Positions 1-7,707 of a stretch of 64,000 nucleotides of DNA are shown here, piece by piece. This DNA is from Exiguobacterium sp. s146 (GTDB lineage Bacteria > Bacillota > Bacilli > Exiguobacteriales > Exiguobacteriaceae): assembly GCF_018618415.1 (NCBI RefSeq), contig NZ_JACSMA010000003.1, forward strand, positions 248,001-312,000. The letters are read 5' to 3'. Position numbers and translations under genes: made by a program. The first letter of the stretch is position 1; every line of letters begins with the position of its first letter. The notes below the pieces were generated by a model, which searched no databases, had not been told where the DNA came from, and saw nothing but the letters and a program-made list of their open reading frames with translations.

Positions 1-1
1 C

Positions 2-502
2 CCTCTCTTCGAAGGCAAGCGCGTCGCGGTCATCGGTGGCGGTAACTCCGGGATTGAAGCAGCGATCGACCTCGCTGGAATCGTCAAACACGTGACGGTG
101 CTCGAGTTCGCTGCCGAACTCAAGGCCGACCAAGTGCTTCAAGACCGTCTACACAGCCTCCCGAACGTGACCGTCGTCACGAACGCGCAGACGACAGAAA
201 TCACGGGTACGGACAAAGTGAACGGCATCTCGTACTTGTCACGTGAGACGAACGAGACGCATCACGTCGAACTCGAAGGCGTCTTCGTCCAAATCGGCCT
301 CGTCCCGAACACGGACTGGCTCGACTCGGTCGAACGCAACAACTTCGGTGAGATCGTCGTCGACCGTCACGGCGCGACGAACGTTCCAGGTGTGTTCGCA
401 GCAGGCGACTGCACGAACAGCGCCTACAAACAAATCATCATCTCGATGGGTTCTGGTGCGACTGCCGCACTCGGTGCTTTCGATTATATGATTCGCAACT
501 AA
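2..502 (+). CDS. ahpF: Alkyl hydroperoxide reductase subunit F, C-terminal part (5' end outside window)
   Basis: Flavoprotein that passes electrons from NADH to the peroxiredoxin AhpC for peroxide detoxification in the cytoplasm. The reading frame is open from base 2. It starts with PLFEGKR and then the dinucleotide-binding motif [10 protein letters not shown]. In this family the redox-active CPHC pair lies just before this point, so it falls outside the window. The C-terminus has the FAD-binding [10 protein letters not shown] segment and the usual family ending. The gene is complete at its 3' end and is followed at once by a strong terminator. ahpC would be expected upstream, which cannot be checked. 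Confidence 0.93.
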   Translation, partial: PLFEGKRVAVIGGGNSGIEAAIDLAGIVKHVTVLEFAAELKADQVLQDRLHSLPNVTVVTNAQTTEITGTDKVNGISYLSRETNETHHVELEGVFVQIGLVPNTDWLDSVERNNFGEIVVDRHGATNVPGVFAAGDCTNSAYKQIIISMGSGATAALGAFDYMIRN

Positions 503-507
503 ACAGG

Positions 508-537
508 AAACGCGTCCTCACATTGGAGGACGCGTTT
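508..537. terminator. Bidirectional terminator between ahpF and the facing gene
   Basis: A 12-bp perfect stem (508-519 with 526-537) and a 6-nt loop, with A-rich and T-rich flanks so it can work in both directions. It overlaps the last codons of the convergent minus-strand gene. Confidence 0.85.
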
Positions 538-931
538 TTATGATTTCTCCGGAATCTGGTAGAAACAAGACGCGGTCCCCAGAATCGATTTCAAATAAAT
601 AGACACGGTTCGGCTGGAACGGATTCCAGCCCTCGTTCACTACCCCGACAGCTTCCACATAGTTCACGTTCTCATGTACTTGTTGTAGGCGATGCTCCGC
701 TTCATCGACCGAATAATTCGGCAACCCCAAATAGATGGCTCCCGCAATCAACAGTGAGATAAAGCCCCCTCGTCGAATCCGATGATGTTGCTCCACCTGT
801 TTCATGCCAATCAATGTCACGACAATCATGCTGATCGCCATTCCGAACGCCGCCGAATTCCCATACCAAGCTTCATTGACGAACATCATTCCTCCAATCG
901 TCAAGATCCCGAGCATCCACCACCACTTCAT
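518..931 (-). CDS. Unrecognised small membrane protein, 137 aa
   Basis: Function not recognised. There are three hydrophobic segments: the N-terminal Trp-rich stretch, one around residues 28-45, and one around 60-75. A soluble C-terminal domain of about 60 residues follows. I prefer the third possible start (ATG at 931) because AGAGAGG sits 8 nt upstream; the GTG at 940 and ATG at 937 overlap or crowd that ribosome site. The gene faces ahpF and shares its terminator. It is a single gene with no obvious operon partner. Confidence 0.7.
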   Translation of the reverse strand: MKWWWMLGILTIGGMMFVNEAWYGNSAAFGMAISMIVVTLIGMKQVEQHHRIRRGGFISLLIAGAIYLGLPNYSVDEAEHRLQQVHENVNYVEAVGVVNEGWNPFQPNRVYLFEIDSGDRVLFLPDSGEIIKTRPPM

Positions 932-1018
932 CCCCATCACCTCTCTCCAATTATCCCAAAAACAGGAAACGATTCAACATCTTTATCATATGATTAACTA
1001 CATTGATGTATGATAACT

Positions 1019-1041
1019 TATAGTGTATTATATACAGTATA
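1019..1041. promoter_or_regulatory. Candidate PadR operator/promoter region
   Basis: A 23-bp imperfect palindrome with arms TATAnTGTAT and ATACAnTATA and a 3-bp centre, ending 28 bp before the padR start codon. TGTAT...ATACA dyads are typical of PadR-family operators, so autoregulation is inferred. TATA-rich sequence inside it probably overlaps the promoter. Confidence 0.6.
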
Positions 1042-1069
1042 AAAATGAACGAATGAAGGAGGCGAAAAA

Positions 1070-1417
1070 ATGTCTGATGTAAAAGCCTCGTTGGTGACGG
1101 AGTTGCGGCGCGGTACATTGACAATTGCGGTGCTCAGTCAGTTAAAAACGCCACAGTATGGTTACTCTCTCGTCCAGGCGTTGCTTAATGCCGATATCAA
1201 CATTGATCAAAGTACGCTCTACCCGCTCTTGCGCCGACTTGAGAAACAAGGACTCGTCACAAGCTCCTGGGACACAACGGAAAGCCGACCTCGCAAGTAC
1301 TATGTGCTCAGTTCGGATGGAATGGATCTTTTAAATGAGTTGTACGTGGAATGGATGAATATGTCAAAGACATTAACCCGTTTAATCGAAGGAGGAAATA
1401 ATCATGAATCTTCGTGA
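1070..1417 (+). CDS. PadR-family transcriptional regulator
   Basis: Winged-helix repressor of 115 aa, the short PadR type. Visible features are the N-terminal helix LRRGTLTIAVLSQLK, the recognition region YGYSLVQAL, and the wing segment STLYPLLRRLEKQGLV...RPRKYYVLSSDG, all family hallmarks. The start is set by GAAGGAGG about 6 nt upstream. The 3' end overlaps the next gene by 14 nt, so the two are translationally coupled. PadR genes paired with HAAS-domain membrane proteins are common in Firmicutes, where the pair usually answers envelope stress or small molecules; the ligand here is unknown. Confidence 0.92.
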   Translation: MSDVKASLVTELRRGTLTIAVLSQLKTPQYGYSLVQALLNADINIDQSTLYPLLRRLEKQGLVTSSWDTTESRPRKYYVLSSDGMDLLNELYVEWMNMSKTLTRLIEGGNNHESS

Positions 1418-2366
1418 TGTGTATATCGATGAAGTCACTTCTCGAATCCCTGAGTCAATGCGGCAAGATGTCGCACTGGAATTGGAGTCGACCATCGATG
1501 ACATGACTGGGAGTGACCCGTCTGAAACTACTTTGTTTGAAGCGTTGCGCCAACTCGGAGATCCCCATGTTCTCGCCGCTCGTTATGCGAATCGACCACT
1601 CTATCTCATCGGACCAGCTCTCTTCACACAGTACGTAAACATCATCAAAACCGTCTTACCGATTGCCGTCACAGTCGCCACGATTCTCTCAATCATCGGT
1701 TATTTGACCACCCCGATTGACGACACGTCTTGGAGTCAATTCTTGATTCAAGCATTCCTTCAAACCGGGGCTGCCATCTTCAACGTCGTCGTCCAAACGC
1801 TATTCTGGATCACCCTCACATTTTTCGTCATCGAACGTGCTGTACCTGAAGGCGAAATTCCCTTCTCTAATTGGAAGCCTGAACAACTAAAAAAAGTGAA
1901 GCCTCGTTCGACCACGATTTCTCTTGGTTCTATCTTATTTGACGTTGTCGTCACGGTGCTAATGGTCGTATTGTACGTGAACGCCGAACAATTGATTCGC
2001 GTCGTCACGGATGGCGAATCCTATCCGCTGTTAAACTCGTCTGTCTTGAATCAATTTTTCCCATTTGTCATTGCTTTGGCCGTTTTCGGAATCGCAATCG
2101 CCATTTATAAATGGACGGTTCGACATTGGACGAAGCCGCTAGCCTTATGGAACGCCCTCTTCAATTTAGTTTGGATTGTCGTCACGGCAATCATTTTACT
2201 GCAACCTAATTTGATGTCATCTGATGCCCTCTCATTGATTGCTGAGCAAATCAATATCGACATCGAAATGATTAGTCGTTGGGGCGTATGGAGTATTCTG
2301 TTCACGGTAATCATCGTGTGTATCCTCGATTTAGCAGAGGGGTTGATCAAAGCGTTTCGTCGCTGA
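1404..2366 (+). CDS. HAAS-domain multi-pass membrane protein
   Basis: The N-terminal 60-70 residues (YIDEVTSRIPESMRQDV..., then ALRQLGDPHVLAARYANR) match the HAAS signalling domain found in partners of PadR regulators. About six hydrophobic segments follow to residue 320. GAAGGAGG lies 8 nt before the ATG, inside the end of padR. Role inferred: membrane component controlled by or signalling to the upstream PadR regulator. It does not carry ABC-transporter motifs, so it is not itself an ATPase. Confidence 0.8.
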   Translation: MNLRDVYIDEVTSRIPESMRQDVALELESTIDDMTGSDPSETTLFEALRQLGDPHVLAARYANRPLYLIGPALFTQYVNIIKTVLPIAVTVATILSIIGYLTTPIDDTSWSQFLIQAFLQTGAAIFNVVVQTLFWITLTFFVIERAVPEGEIPFSNWKPEQLKKVKPRSTTISLGSILFDVVVTVLMVVLYVNAEQLIRVVTDGESYPLLNSSVLNQFFPFVIALAVFGIAIAIYKWTVRHWTKPLALWNALFNLVWIVVTAIILLQPNLMSSDALSLIAEQINIDIEMISRWGVWSILFTVIIVCILDLAEGLIKAFRR

Positions 2367-2444
2367 CCTCACATTCAAACGTTTGATTCCCCGGGAAAGT
2401 GGAATATCGGACAAGAGAACAGATTTTGAACGAGGAGGAATTTT

Positions 2445-3281
2445 ATGAACATCCCAACCATCAAACTACATGACGGCTACGAGATTCCGGCCATCGGACT
2501 AGGTACCGTTTATTTACGAGGCGAACCTGGTGTCGACGCCATCACATGCGCCATCCGCAACGGGTATCGCTTAATCGACTCAGCGATTCGTTATGACAAT
2601 GAAGGTGCCGTCGGCGAAGCCGTCCGCCAATCTGGCATCCCGCGGGATCAGCTGTTCTTGACGTCGAAGCTGCGGGCTCAATATTTTAATTATGACGATG
2701 CACTCGAGATGATCCGCGAGTCGCTCTACCGGGCGAACCTCGACTATTGGGATTTGTTCCTGTTGCACTGGCCGAACCCGAAACAAGACAAATACGTCGA
2801 GGCGTGGCGCGCGCTCATCCAAGCGAAAGAGAACGGATGGATCCGCTCAATCGGCGTCTCGAACTTCATGCCCGAGCACCTCGACCGTTTGATCCAGGAG
2901 ACGGGTGAGACACCGGTCATTAACCAAATCGAGATGCACCCGTACTTCTCGCAAGTCGAGCAACGTCAGGCCGACAAAGAACGAGGAATCATCACCGAGG
3001 CGTGGAGCCCGTTGAGCCGAGCCCGTACCGTCACGCATGACGAGACGATCGCCGAGCTGGCAAGGCAGAAAGGCAAGACCGTATCCCAAGTCATTCTGCG
3101 TTGGCACGTCCAACTCGGTGTCATCCCGCTCCCGCGTTCGTCGAGCGAGTTGCACCAAAAAGAGAATCTCGACGTCTTCAACTTCGAATTGACCGAGGAC
3201 GAGATGGCGACGCTTAACGGCCTGACGAAACCGGACGGCCGCATCGATAATCAAGACCCGAGAGAGTACGAGGAGTACTAA
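2445..3281 (+). CDS. Aldo/keto reductase
   Basis: NADPH-dependent oxidoreductase of the AKR superfamily, 278 aa, a TIM barrel acting in the cytoplasm. It shows the signature steps in order: GLGTVYLRG near residue 20, the catalytic Asp and Tyr in LIDSAIRYDNEGAVGEAV, LLHWPNP with the catalytic His, IGVSNFMPEHL, and the cofactor loop IPLPRSSS near the C-terminus. The conserved Lys is in LTSKLRAQYF. GAGGAGG lies before the ATG. It is monocistronic with its own terminator. The substrate cannot be told; the family includes 2,5-diketo-gluconate and methylglyoxal reductases. Confidence 0.93.
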   Translation: MNIPTIKLHDGYEIPAIGLGTVYLRGEPGVDAITCAIRNGYRLIDSAIRYDNEGAVGEAVRQSGIPRDQLFLTSKLRAQYFNYDDALEMIRESLYRANLDYWDLFLLHWPNPKQDKYVEAWRALIQAKENGWIRSIGVSNFMPEHLDRLIQETGETPVINQIEMHPYFSQVEQRQADKERGIITEAWSPLSRARTVTHDETIAELARQKGKTVSQVILRWHVQLGVIPLPRSSSELHQKENLDVFNFELTEDEMATLNGLTKPDGRIDNQDPREYEEY

Positions 3282-3313
3282 AAAAGATTGAGCCGCCTGG
3301 GCTCAATCTTTTT
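3281..3313. terminator. Bidirectional terminator between the AKR gene and metQ
   Basis: A 14-bp perfect stem (3281-3294 with 3300-3313), a 5-nt loop, and A/T tracts on both sides. It separates two convergent genes. Confidence 0.88.
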
Positions 3314-3315
3314 CG

Positions 3316-4134
3316 TTAAAACGCCGGAATCGCTGTTTCGTCGTAGTTCTCTTCCAAAAACGCACGGACTTCGTCGCTCGTGAGCGCTTCGCCGAGTTTC
3401 TGAATCGCTTCTTCATCTTTGTTGTCTTCACGGGCCACGAGCGTGATGGCGAAGTCGTTCTCGACACCTTCCGTCAAGAGGGCATCGCTCTTCGGCGTCA
3501 AGCCGAGTGGCGCCGCGTAAGCTGGCGTCATGAGGACCGCATCGACGTCATCATACGCACGCGCGAGCATGAGCAAATCGACTTCCTCGAACTTGAGGTT
3601 CTTCGGGTTCTCGGTGATATCGGCTTGCGTGTAATACGAACCGTTCTTCTCACCGAGCTTGATCACATCGTGTTGCGCGAGCAATGAGAGCGAGCGGTCG
3701 ATGTTCGAGACGTCATTGGCGATGGCGATTGTCGCGCCTTCCGGGATGTCGTCCATGTTGTCATACTCTTTCGAGTAGACTCCGTAGTTGGCGAAGTAAA
3801 TCGGTTCAATCGGGACGAGGTTCGCGTCATTGCTGCGGTTGAACTCTTCCATGTACGGGACGTGTTGGAAGAAGTTCGCATCGACTTCTTTCGCCGCGAG
3901 CGCCGTGTTCGGTTGGACGTTGTCACCGAGGACGACGATTTCGAGCTCGATGTTGTCTTCGGCGAGTTGTTCTTTCGCGATTTCAAGCATATCCGTCATC
4001 GGTGGGATGAGCGATGCGACTTTGAGCGTCTGCGGCTCGTTTGACGGGGCTTCCGTCGTGTTCGTTTCGGTATCGTTCCCGCACGCCGCGAGGACGAGTG
4101 TGAGTGAGGCGAAAAGCGCCATTAATTTTTTCAT
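3316..4134 (-). CDS. metQ: Methionine ABC transporter substrate-binding lipoprotein
   Basis: Extracytoplasmic solute-binding protein of the NlpA/MetQ family, 272 aa. It has a lipoprotein signal peptide ending in the lipobox LAAC near residue 18, followed by an Asn/Thr-rich linker. Family motifs include HVPYMEEFNR, the YG.YSKEYD stretch and IAIANDVSNIDRSL. The start at 4134 is chosen because AAGGAGAACTT precedes it and it puts the signal peptide at the N-terminus; upstream codons in the frame have no ribosome site. It is the last gene of metN-metI-metQ. Confidence 0.93.
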   Translation of the reverse strand: MKKLMALFASLTLVLAACGNDTETNTTEAPSNEPQTLKVASLIPPMTDMLEIAKEQLAEDNIELEIVVLGDNVQPNTALAAKEVDANFFQHVPYMEEFNRSNDANLVPIEPIYFANYGVYSKEYDNMDDIPEGATIAIANDVSNIDRSLSLLAQHDVIKLGEKNGSYYTQADITENPKNLKFEEVDLLMLARAYDDVDAVLMTPAYAAPLGLTPKSDALLTEGVENDFAITLVAREDNKDEEAIQKLGEALTSDEVRAFLEENYDETAIPAF

Positions 4135-4159
4135 AAGTTCTCCTTCTTTCTGTAGATGA

Positions 4160-4822
4160 TTAGCGTTTGTCAATGAGCCGGGCCACCGTCGTACCGGTGA
4201 ACTGAATCATCTGGACGAAGACGAGCATGATCAAAATCATGTACATCATCAGCTCTGTCTTGAACTGTTGATAACCATAGCGGATGGCAAAGTCGCCGAT
4301 GCCACCGCCCCCGACCACCCCCATGATGGTCGAGTACGAGATGAAGCTGATAATCGACGTCGTCAGTCCGAGGACGAGACCAGAACGGGCCTCGACGTAT
4401 AGGAACTTGAAGATGACGTCTTTGATGGACGCCCCCATCGACACGGCCGCTTCGACGACGCCACGTGGTACGTCAAGGAGTGACTGCTCGACGAGTCGCG
4501 AGTAATGGGCGATGGCGATGATGGCGAGCGGCACGGTTGCCGCTGCCGTCCCGATGGCCGTTCCGATGATGAGCCGCGTAAATGGAATCAAAAACACGAC
4601 GAGTAACAGGAACGGGAACGAGCGGACGATATTGACGACCAGGTTGAGCACGGAGAAGACGGCCCGATTCTCGAGCAACTGCCCTTTCCGTGACAAATAG
4701 AGCCACGTCCCGAGCGGCAGACCGAGCAGGACGGCCGCGAGAATCGAGACGCCGACCATGATGAACGTCTCGCCGATCGATTGCCAAATCTCGGTCTGAT
4801 ATTGCAGGAGAACCTCAGGCAT
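4160..4822 (-). CDS. metI: Methionine ABC transporter permease
   Basis: Inner-membrane permease with about five transmembrane segments. It carries the EAA loop (GVVEAAVSMGASIKDVIFKFLYVEAR) that docks onto the ATPase. It fits MetI in length (220 aa) and context. ATG at 4822 has AGGTGG just upstream and overlaps the end of metN by 8 nt; a GTG three codons earlier is the alternative. Translational coupling with metN is likely. Confidence 0.93.
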   Translation of the reverse strand: MPEVLLQYQTEIWQSIGETFIMVGVSILAAVLLGLPLGTWLYLSRKGQLLENRAVFSVLNLVVNIVRSFPFLLLVVFLIPFTRLIIGTAIGTAAATVPLAIIAIAHYSRLVEQSLLDVPRGVVEAAVSMGASIKDVIFKFLYVEARSGLVLGLTTSIISFISYSTIMGVVGGGGIGDFAIRYGYQQFKTELMMYMILIMLVFVQMIQFTGTTVARLIDKR

Positions 4823-5561
4823 GTGGTCCACCTGCCTTTTTCAGTTGGTCGACGAACCAGGACGGATTGTCGTCGATGTCTGCGACCCCGCTCGGCATGA
4901 CGTCAATCGTCTCATACACCGAACCGTCCGTCATGACGGTCACGCGGTCGCACACTTGTTTGATGACGTCCATCTCGTGCGTCACGATGACGATGGTGAC
5001 GCCGAGCCGCTCGTTAATCGACTTCAACACGCCGAGCACTTCGGCCGTCGTGTTCGGGTCGAGCGACGACGTAGGCTCATCACACAATAAGACGTGCGGT
5101 TCGTTCGCGAGCGCCCGCGCGATGGCGACGCGCTGTTTCTGCCCGCCGCTTAACTGCGCCGGATACTTGTCTTTAAACGACTCGAGCCCGACGAAACGAA
5201 GGCACTCGAGCACCCGGGCCTCATGCGTCGCGCGCGGCCGGCCGGCCAGTTTCAGCGACGCGGCCACGTTGTCATAGACGGTCTTGTTCGCGACGAGATT
5301 GAACTGTTGGAAAATCATGCCGATGACGTGACGCTTTTCGCGTAGCTGTCGACTCGATAGGCTCGTCAACTCGTCGCCATCGACCGTGACTTGCCCGGTA
5401 TCCGGTGTCTCGAGCAGGTTCATCAGCCGGAGCAGCGTCGATTTGCCGGCCCCGCTCGCGCCGATGATGCCGTAGACCTCACCCCGTTCGATATGAAGCG
5501 AGACGTCACGGACGGCTGCGTCGCGGCCGAACTGTTTGCTGACATTCGTTAACGTAATCAT
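4815..5561 (-). CDS. metN: Methionine ABC transporter ATPase, short form
   Basis: ATP-binding subunit: Walker A GASGAGKST at residues 34-42, Q-loop in MIFQQFNLV, signature LSGGQKQR, Walker B VLLCDEPTS, and switch His in VTHEMD. It is 248 aa, while classical MetN is about 340 aa because of a C-terminal ACT-like NIL domain that senses methionine. That domain is absent here. First gene of the operon, with its own promoter about 50 bp upstream and no room for a SAM riboswitch. Substrate (methionine or a relative) is inferred from metI and metQ. Confidence 0.9.
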   Translation of the reverse strand: MITLTNVSKQFGRDAAVRDVSLHIERGEVYGIIGASGAGKSTLLRLMNLLETPDTGQVTVDGDELTSLSSRQLREKRHVIGMIFQQFNLVANKTVYDNVAASLKLAGRPRATHEARVLECLRFVGLESFKDKYPAQLSGGQKQRVAIARALANEPHVLLCDEPTSSLDPNTTAEVLGVLKSINERLGVTIVIVTHEMDVIKQVCDRVTVMTDGSVYETIDVMPSGVADIDDNPSWFVDQLKKAGGPHA

Positions 5562-5608
5562 AGACGGTTCCTTTCTCTCATGGGAAAACTAGGTCAACCT
5601 CGTACCTT

Positions 5609-5637
5609 ATTTTAGCGAACTAAAGCAAACTTGTCAG
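5609..5637 (-). promoter_or_regulatory. Sigma-A type promoter of metNIQ
   Basis: On the minus strand: -35 CTGACA (5637-5632), a 17-bp spacer, and -10 TAAAAT (5614-5609). The predicted leader is only about 40 nt, so no S-box or T-box fits before metN. Confidence 0.65.
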
Positions 5638-5651
5638 GTGAGGTGCTTCAC

Positions 5652-5677
5652 AAAAAAGAACCGCACAGTGGCGGTTC
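5652..5677 (-). terminator. Terminator of the UDG-like gene
   Basis: Stem GAACCGC/GCGGTTC (5658-5664 with 5671-5677), a 6-nt loop, and on the minus strand a run of six T after the stem. Confidence 0.8.
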
Positions 5678-6422
5678 ACGTCAGCGGATGCTGTTTGAAA
5701 TGGTCGGCGATATGACGTCGCATCGATTCACGGTTCTCGGCGAAGATGCGATGCCGATGCCCGTTCCCTCCCGATGGATGAGGAAATCCACTCACGACGC
5801 GTTCCGGCGCGATGATACCTTTGTCGACGAGCGTCTCGACGGCCCGACGCACGTTAATCCCCATCGGCAAGATAAGCGCGTCTTCAAGGACACCCATCTC
5901 ATCGGCGAAACCACCCTCGACGTAAGATTGGAACAAAGCCGTCCTCAAGATATCCGGACTCGACCCGTTATAGTTCTTCCCTTTATAGAAGACCGGATAC
6001 GGCAATACCGCCGTGTTCTGCACGAGATGGTTCGCCTCGCCGAACAAGTCGAGCGTCGTCGGGATGCCCAGGTGGTGATGCAAGTCCAAGTCGTCGAGCA
6101 TCGTCACGAGATTCTTTCGGATTGGTCCCGAGAAGCTGCCCCGCTGTTTGACGGCTCGGAGCGCTTCTTCATCGGGCGCGTCCGCCAAATCACGAATCGC
6201 CTCGAACGATTGCCGCATTTGATACAGTCCCGGCGTGATTCCGGCGATGACGACTTTAGCATTCGGATTGATGTATTCGAACGGCGCGTAATAAATCGTG
6301 AGTTGTTTGTTCGGGTCCTCCTCGAGTAAGAACGGTTCACTCTTCAGTGTCGTCTCCTCCAAATCGGGTAGCTCAAGAATATGTTGTTTATAACTTTGAA
6401 ATAAATCGGTACGTGTCGGCAT
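5676..6422 (-). CDS. Uracil-DNA glycosylase superfamily-like protein
   Basis: 248 aa. The stretch VVIAGITPGLYQ (residues 56-67) resembles motif 1 of the UDG superfamily (G.nPG...), and GFPHPSGGNGHR near the C-terminus resembles motif 2 (HPSG). Between them are NLVTMLDDLDL and YPVFYKGKNYNG, which I do not tie to a named family. The ATG has GAGGAGGGACTTGC upstream. The gene stands alone between the met operon and a divergent MarR gene. Base-excision repair activity is only inferred from the two motifs, and the first lacks a clear catalytic acid. Confidence 0.65.
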   Translation of the reverse strand: MPTRTDLFQSYKQHILELPDLEETTLKSEPFLLEEDPNKQLTIYYAPFEYINPNAKVVIAGITPGLYQMRQSFEAIRDLADAPDEEALRAVKQRGSFSGPIRKNLVTMLDDLDLHHHLGIPTTLDLFGEANHLVQNTAVLPYPVFYKGKNYNGSSPDILRTALFQSYVEGGFADEMGVLEDALILPMGINVRRAVETLVDKGIIAPERVVSGFPHPSGGNGHRHRIFAENRESMRRHIADHFKQHPLT

Positions 6423-6558
6423 GCAAGTCCCTCCTCTGTTTTGCTGTTCCCTAAATCGCTAAATCTTATTGGATGATGCTGAACTCGTCTCGCGCATTGA
6501 CGCGACACATCCGCTTTTGTATAGTTAGGAACGACAAAAACGAATAGGAGTGACCAAT

Positions 6559-6987
6559 TTGACTCCAACAGAACCGACGACACGACTCCTCGATCTCCTC
6601 AGTGAGCGACATGACCAAATTCGCCGCATCAGCGAGCGGGCTTGGAACGAGCAACACGATATCTATATCTCCAACTCCGAATGGTACGTGCTCGCCCGGA
6701 TTTATCAAACGAAACCGACCATCGCCGAAGTGACGCGCAACGTCCACATCTCCCGTCAAGCAATCCATAAGCTCATCAAGAACTTGAAAGCGAAAGAACT
6801 CGTCACGGTGACCGATCACCCGACGAGTCGAAAAGATAAATGTATCGAGCTGACCGAGCTCGGGGTCCGTTGCTACGAACAGAACGAGGCACTGAAGGCC
6901 GAACTCGAACAAAAGATAGCCGATTCACTCGGGGACGACGCGTTCCAACAACTGAAAACGTTGTTGAAAGCCGACTGGAATCTGTAA
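6559..6987 (+). CDS. MarR-family transcriptional regulator
   Basis: Winged-helix regulator of 142 aa. It has the dimerisation helices at both ends, the HTH PTIAEVTRNVHISRQAIHKLIKNL, and the wing VTVTDHPTSRKDKCIELTELG (the D.R....LT signature). I place the start at TTG 6559 because AGGAG lies 8 nt upstream; the GTG at 6550 overlaps that ribosome site. A strong terminator follows. Ligand and targets are unknown, and no neighbour suggests a regulon. Confidence 0.88.
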   Translation: MTPTEPTTRLLDLLSERHDQIRRISERAWNEQHDIYISNSEWYVLARIYQTKPTIAEVTRNVHISRQAIHKLIKNLKAKELVTVTDHPTSRKDKCIELTELGVRCYEQNEALKAELEQKIADSLGDDAFQQLKTLLKADWNL

Positions 6988-7017
6988 TCTCTCCTAACGA
7001 TTGGGAGGGATTTTTTT
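6986..7017 (+). terminator. Terminator of the marR-like gene
   Basis: A 9-bp stem (6986-6994 with 7004-7012) with one G-U pair, followed by T7. Confidence 0.82.
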
Positions 7018-7102
7018 ATGTCATATCTCACCTCAAATGTCAACCGAGTTGACATTTCGTGTCATGAACTACTATACTTGATGAAAGGAAGAGGTGATCG
7101 AT

Positions 7103-7618
7103 TTGTTCAAAACTGGTGATTTAATCATCTATTCGACCCACGGAGTTTGCCGCATTGACGACATTTCCGACATGACGGTCGCGGGTGAGACGAAGTCGTA
7201 CTACACGCTCCATCCCATCAATAACGCACAGAAGTTGCAAATCAGTATCCCCGTCGATAGTGATAAAGTGATGATGTTGACGCTCCTTGAAGCGAAAGAA
7301 GCAAAAGAGATCCTCGAATCGTTCCGCTCGCCGGGTGTCGAATGGAACCCCCATCCGAACAACCGCAATCGCGAATTCTTGAACGTCGTGCACTCGGGTA
7401 ACCGTCACGAAATTGCTCAAGTCATCAACACGCTTGCTCGCCGCCAAAGCGAAGCGCTCTTGTTGAACAAAAAGTTATATGAACAGGACCGTAAGATTCT
7501 AGAGAACGCTAAAACGATCCTCGTGAAAGAACTTTCGCTCGCGCTTGAATTATCGGAAGAAATCATCGATCAACAAATTGCTGCTTATTTGAGCGAAGAA
7601 CCTGTCGCCACTACTTGA
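7103..7618 (+). CDS. CarD-family RNA polymerase-binding regulator
   Basis: 171 aa. The N-terminus FKTGDLIIYSTHGVCRIDDI is the CarD/TRCF RNA-polymerase interaction domain (Tudor-like), and the C-terminal half is helical (HEIAQVINTLARRQSEALLLNKK...), as in CarD proteins that contact promoter DNA. TTG at 7103 is preferred over GTG at 7094: AGAGG lies 8 nt before the TTG and the protein then begins MFKTGD, the usual family start. Expected to stabilise open complexes at many promoters. A stand-alone gene. Confidence 0.85.
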   Translation: MFKTGDLIIYSTHGVCRIDDISDMTVAGETKSYYTLHPINNAQKLQISIPVDSDKVMMLTLLEAKEAKEILESFRSPGVEWNPHPNNRNREFLNVVHSGNRHEIAQVINTLARRQSEALLLNKKLYEQDRKILENAKTILVKELSLALELSEEIIDQQIAAYLSEEPVATT

Positions 7619-7620
7619 TT

Positions 7621-7650
7621 GGCCCCTTCCGTGCGAAGAGGTCTTTTTTT
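7621..7650 (+). terminator. Terminator of the carD-like gene
   Basis: A 9-bp stem with one mismatch and one G-U pair (7621-7629 with 7635-7643), then T7. Confidence 0.65.
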
Positions 7651-7672
7651 ATGCAAAAATCGAAAAGAAAAA

Positions 7673-7696
7673 GCGAGAATATGAACATATTCTCGC
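7673..7696 (-). terminator. Terminator of mqo
   Basis: An 11-bp perfect stem GCGAGAATATG/CATATTCTCGC with a 2-nt spacer at the tip (effective loop larger), followed on the minus strand by TTTTTCTTTTC. Confidence 0.85.
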
Positions 7697-7707
7697 CTGT
7701 ACATCGT

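Noticed and set aside
5562-5675. SAM (S-box) or T-box riboswitch before metN
   Set aside because: Only about 110 bp separate the genes, half of it a terminator, and the promoter leaves a ~40-nt leader.
5631-6329. 232-codon plus-strand frame opposite the UDG-like gene
   Set aside because: It crosses the met promoter and a terminator, has no ribosome site, and its composition is that of a shadow frame.
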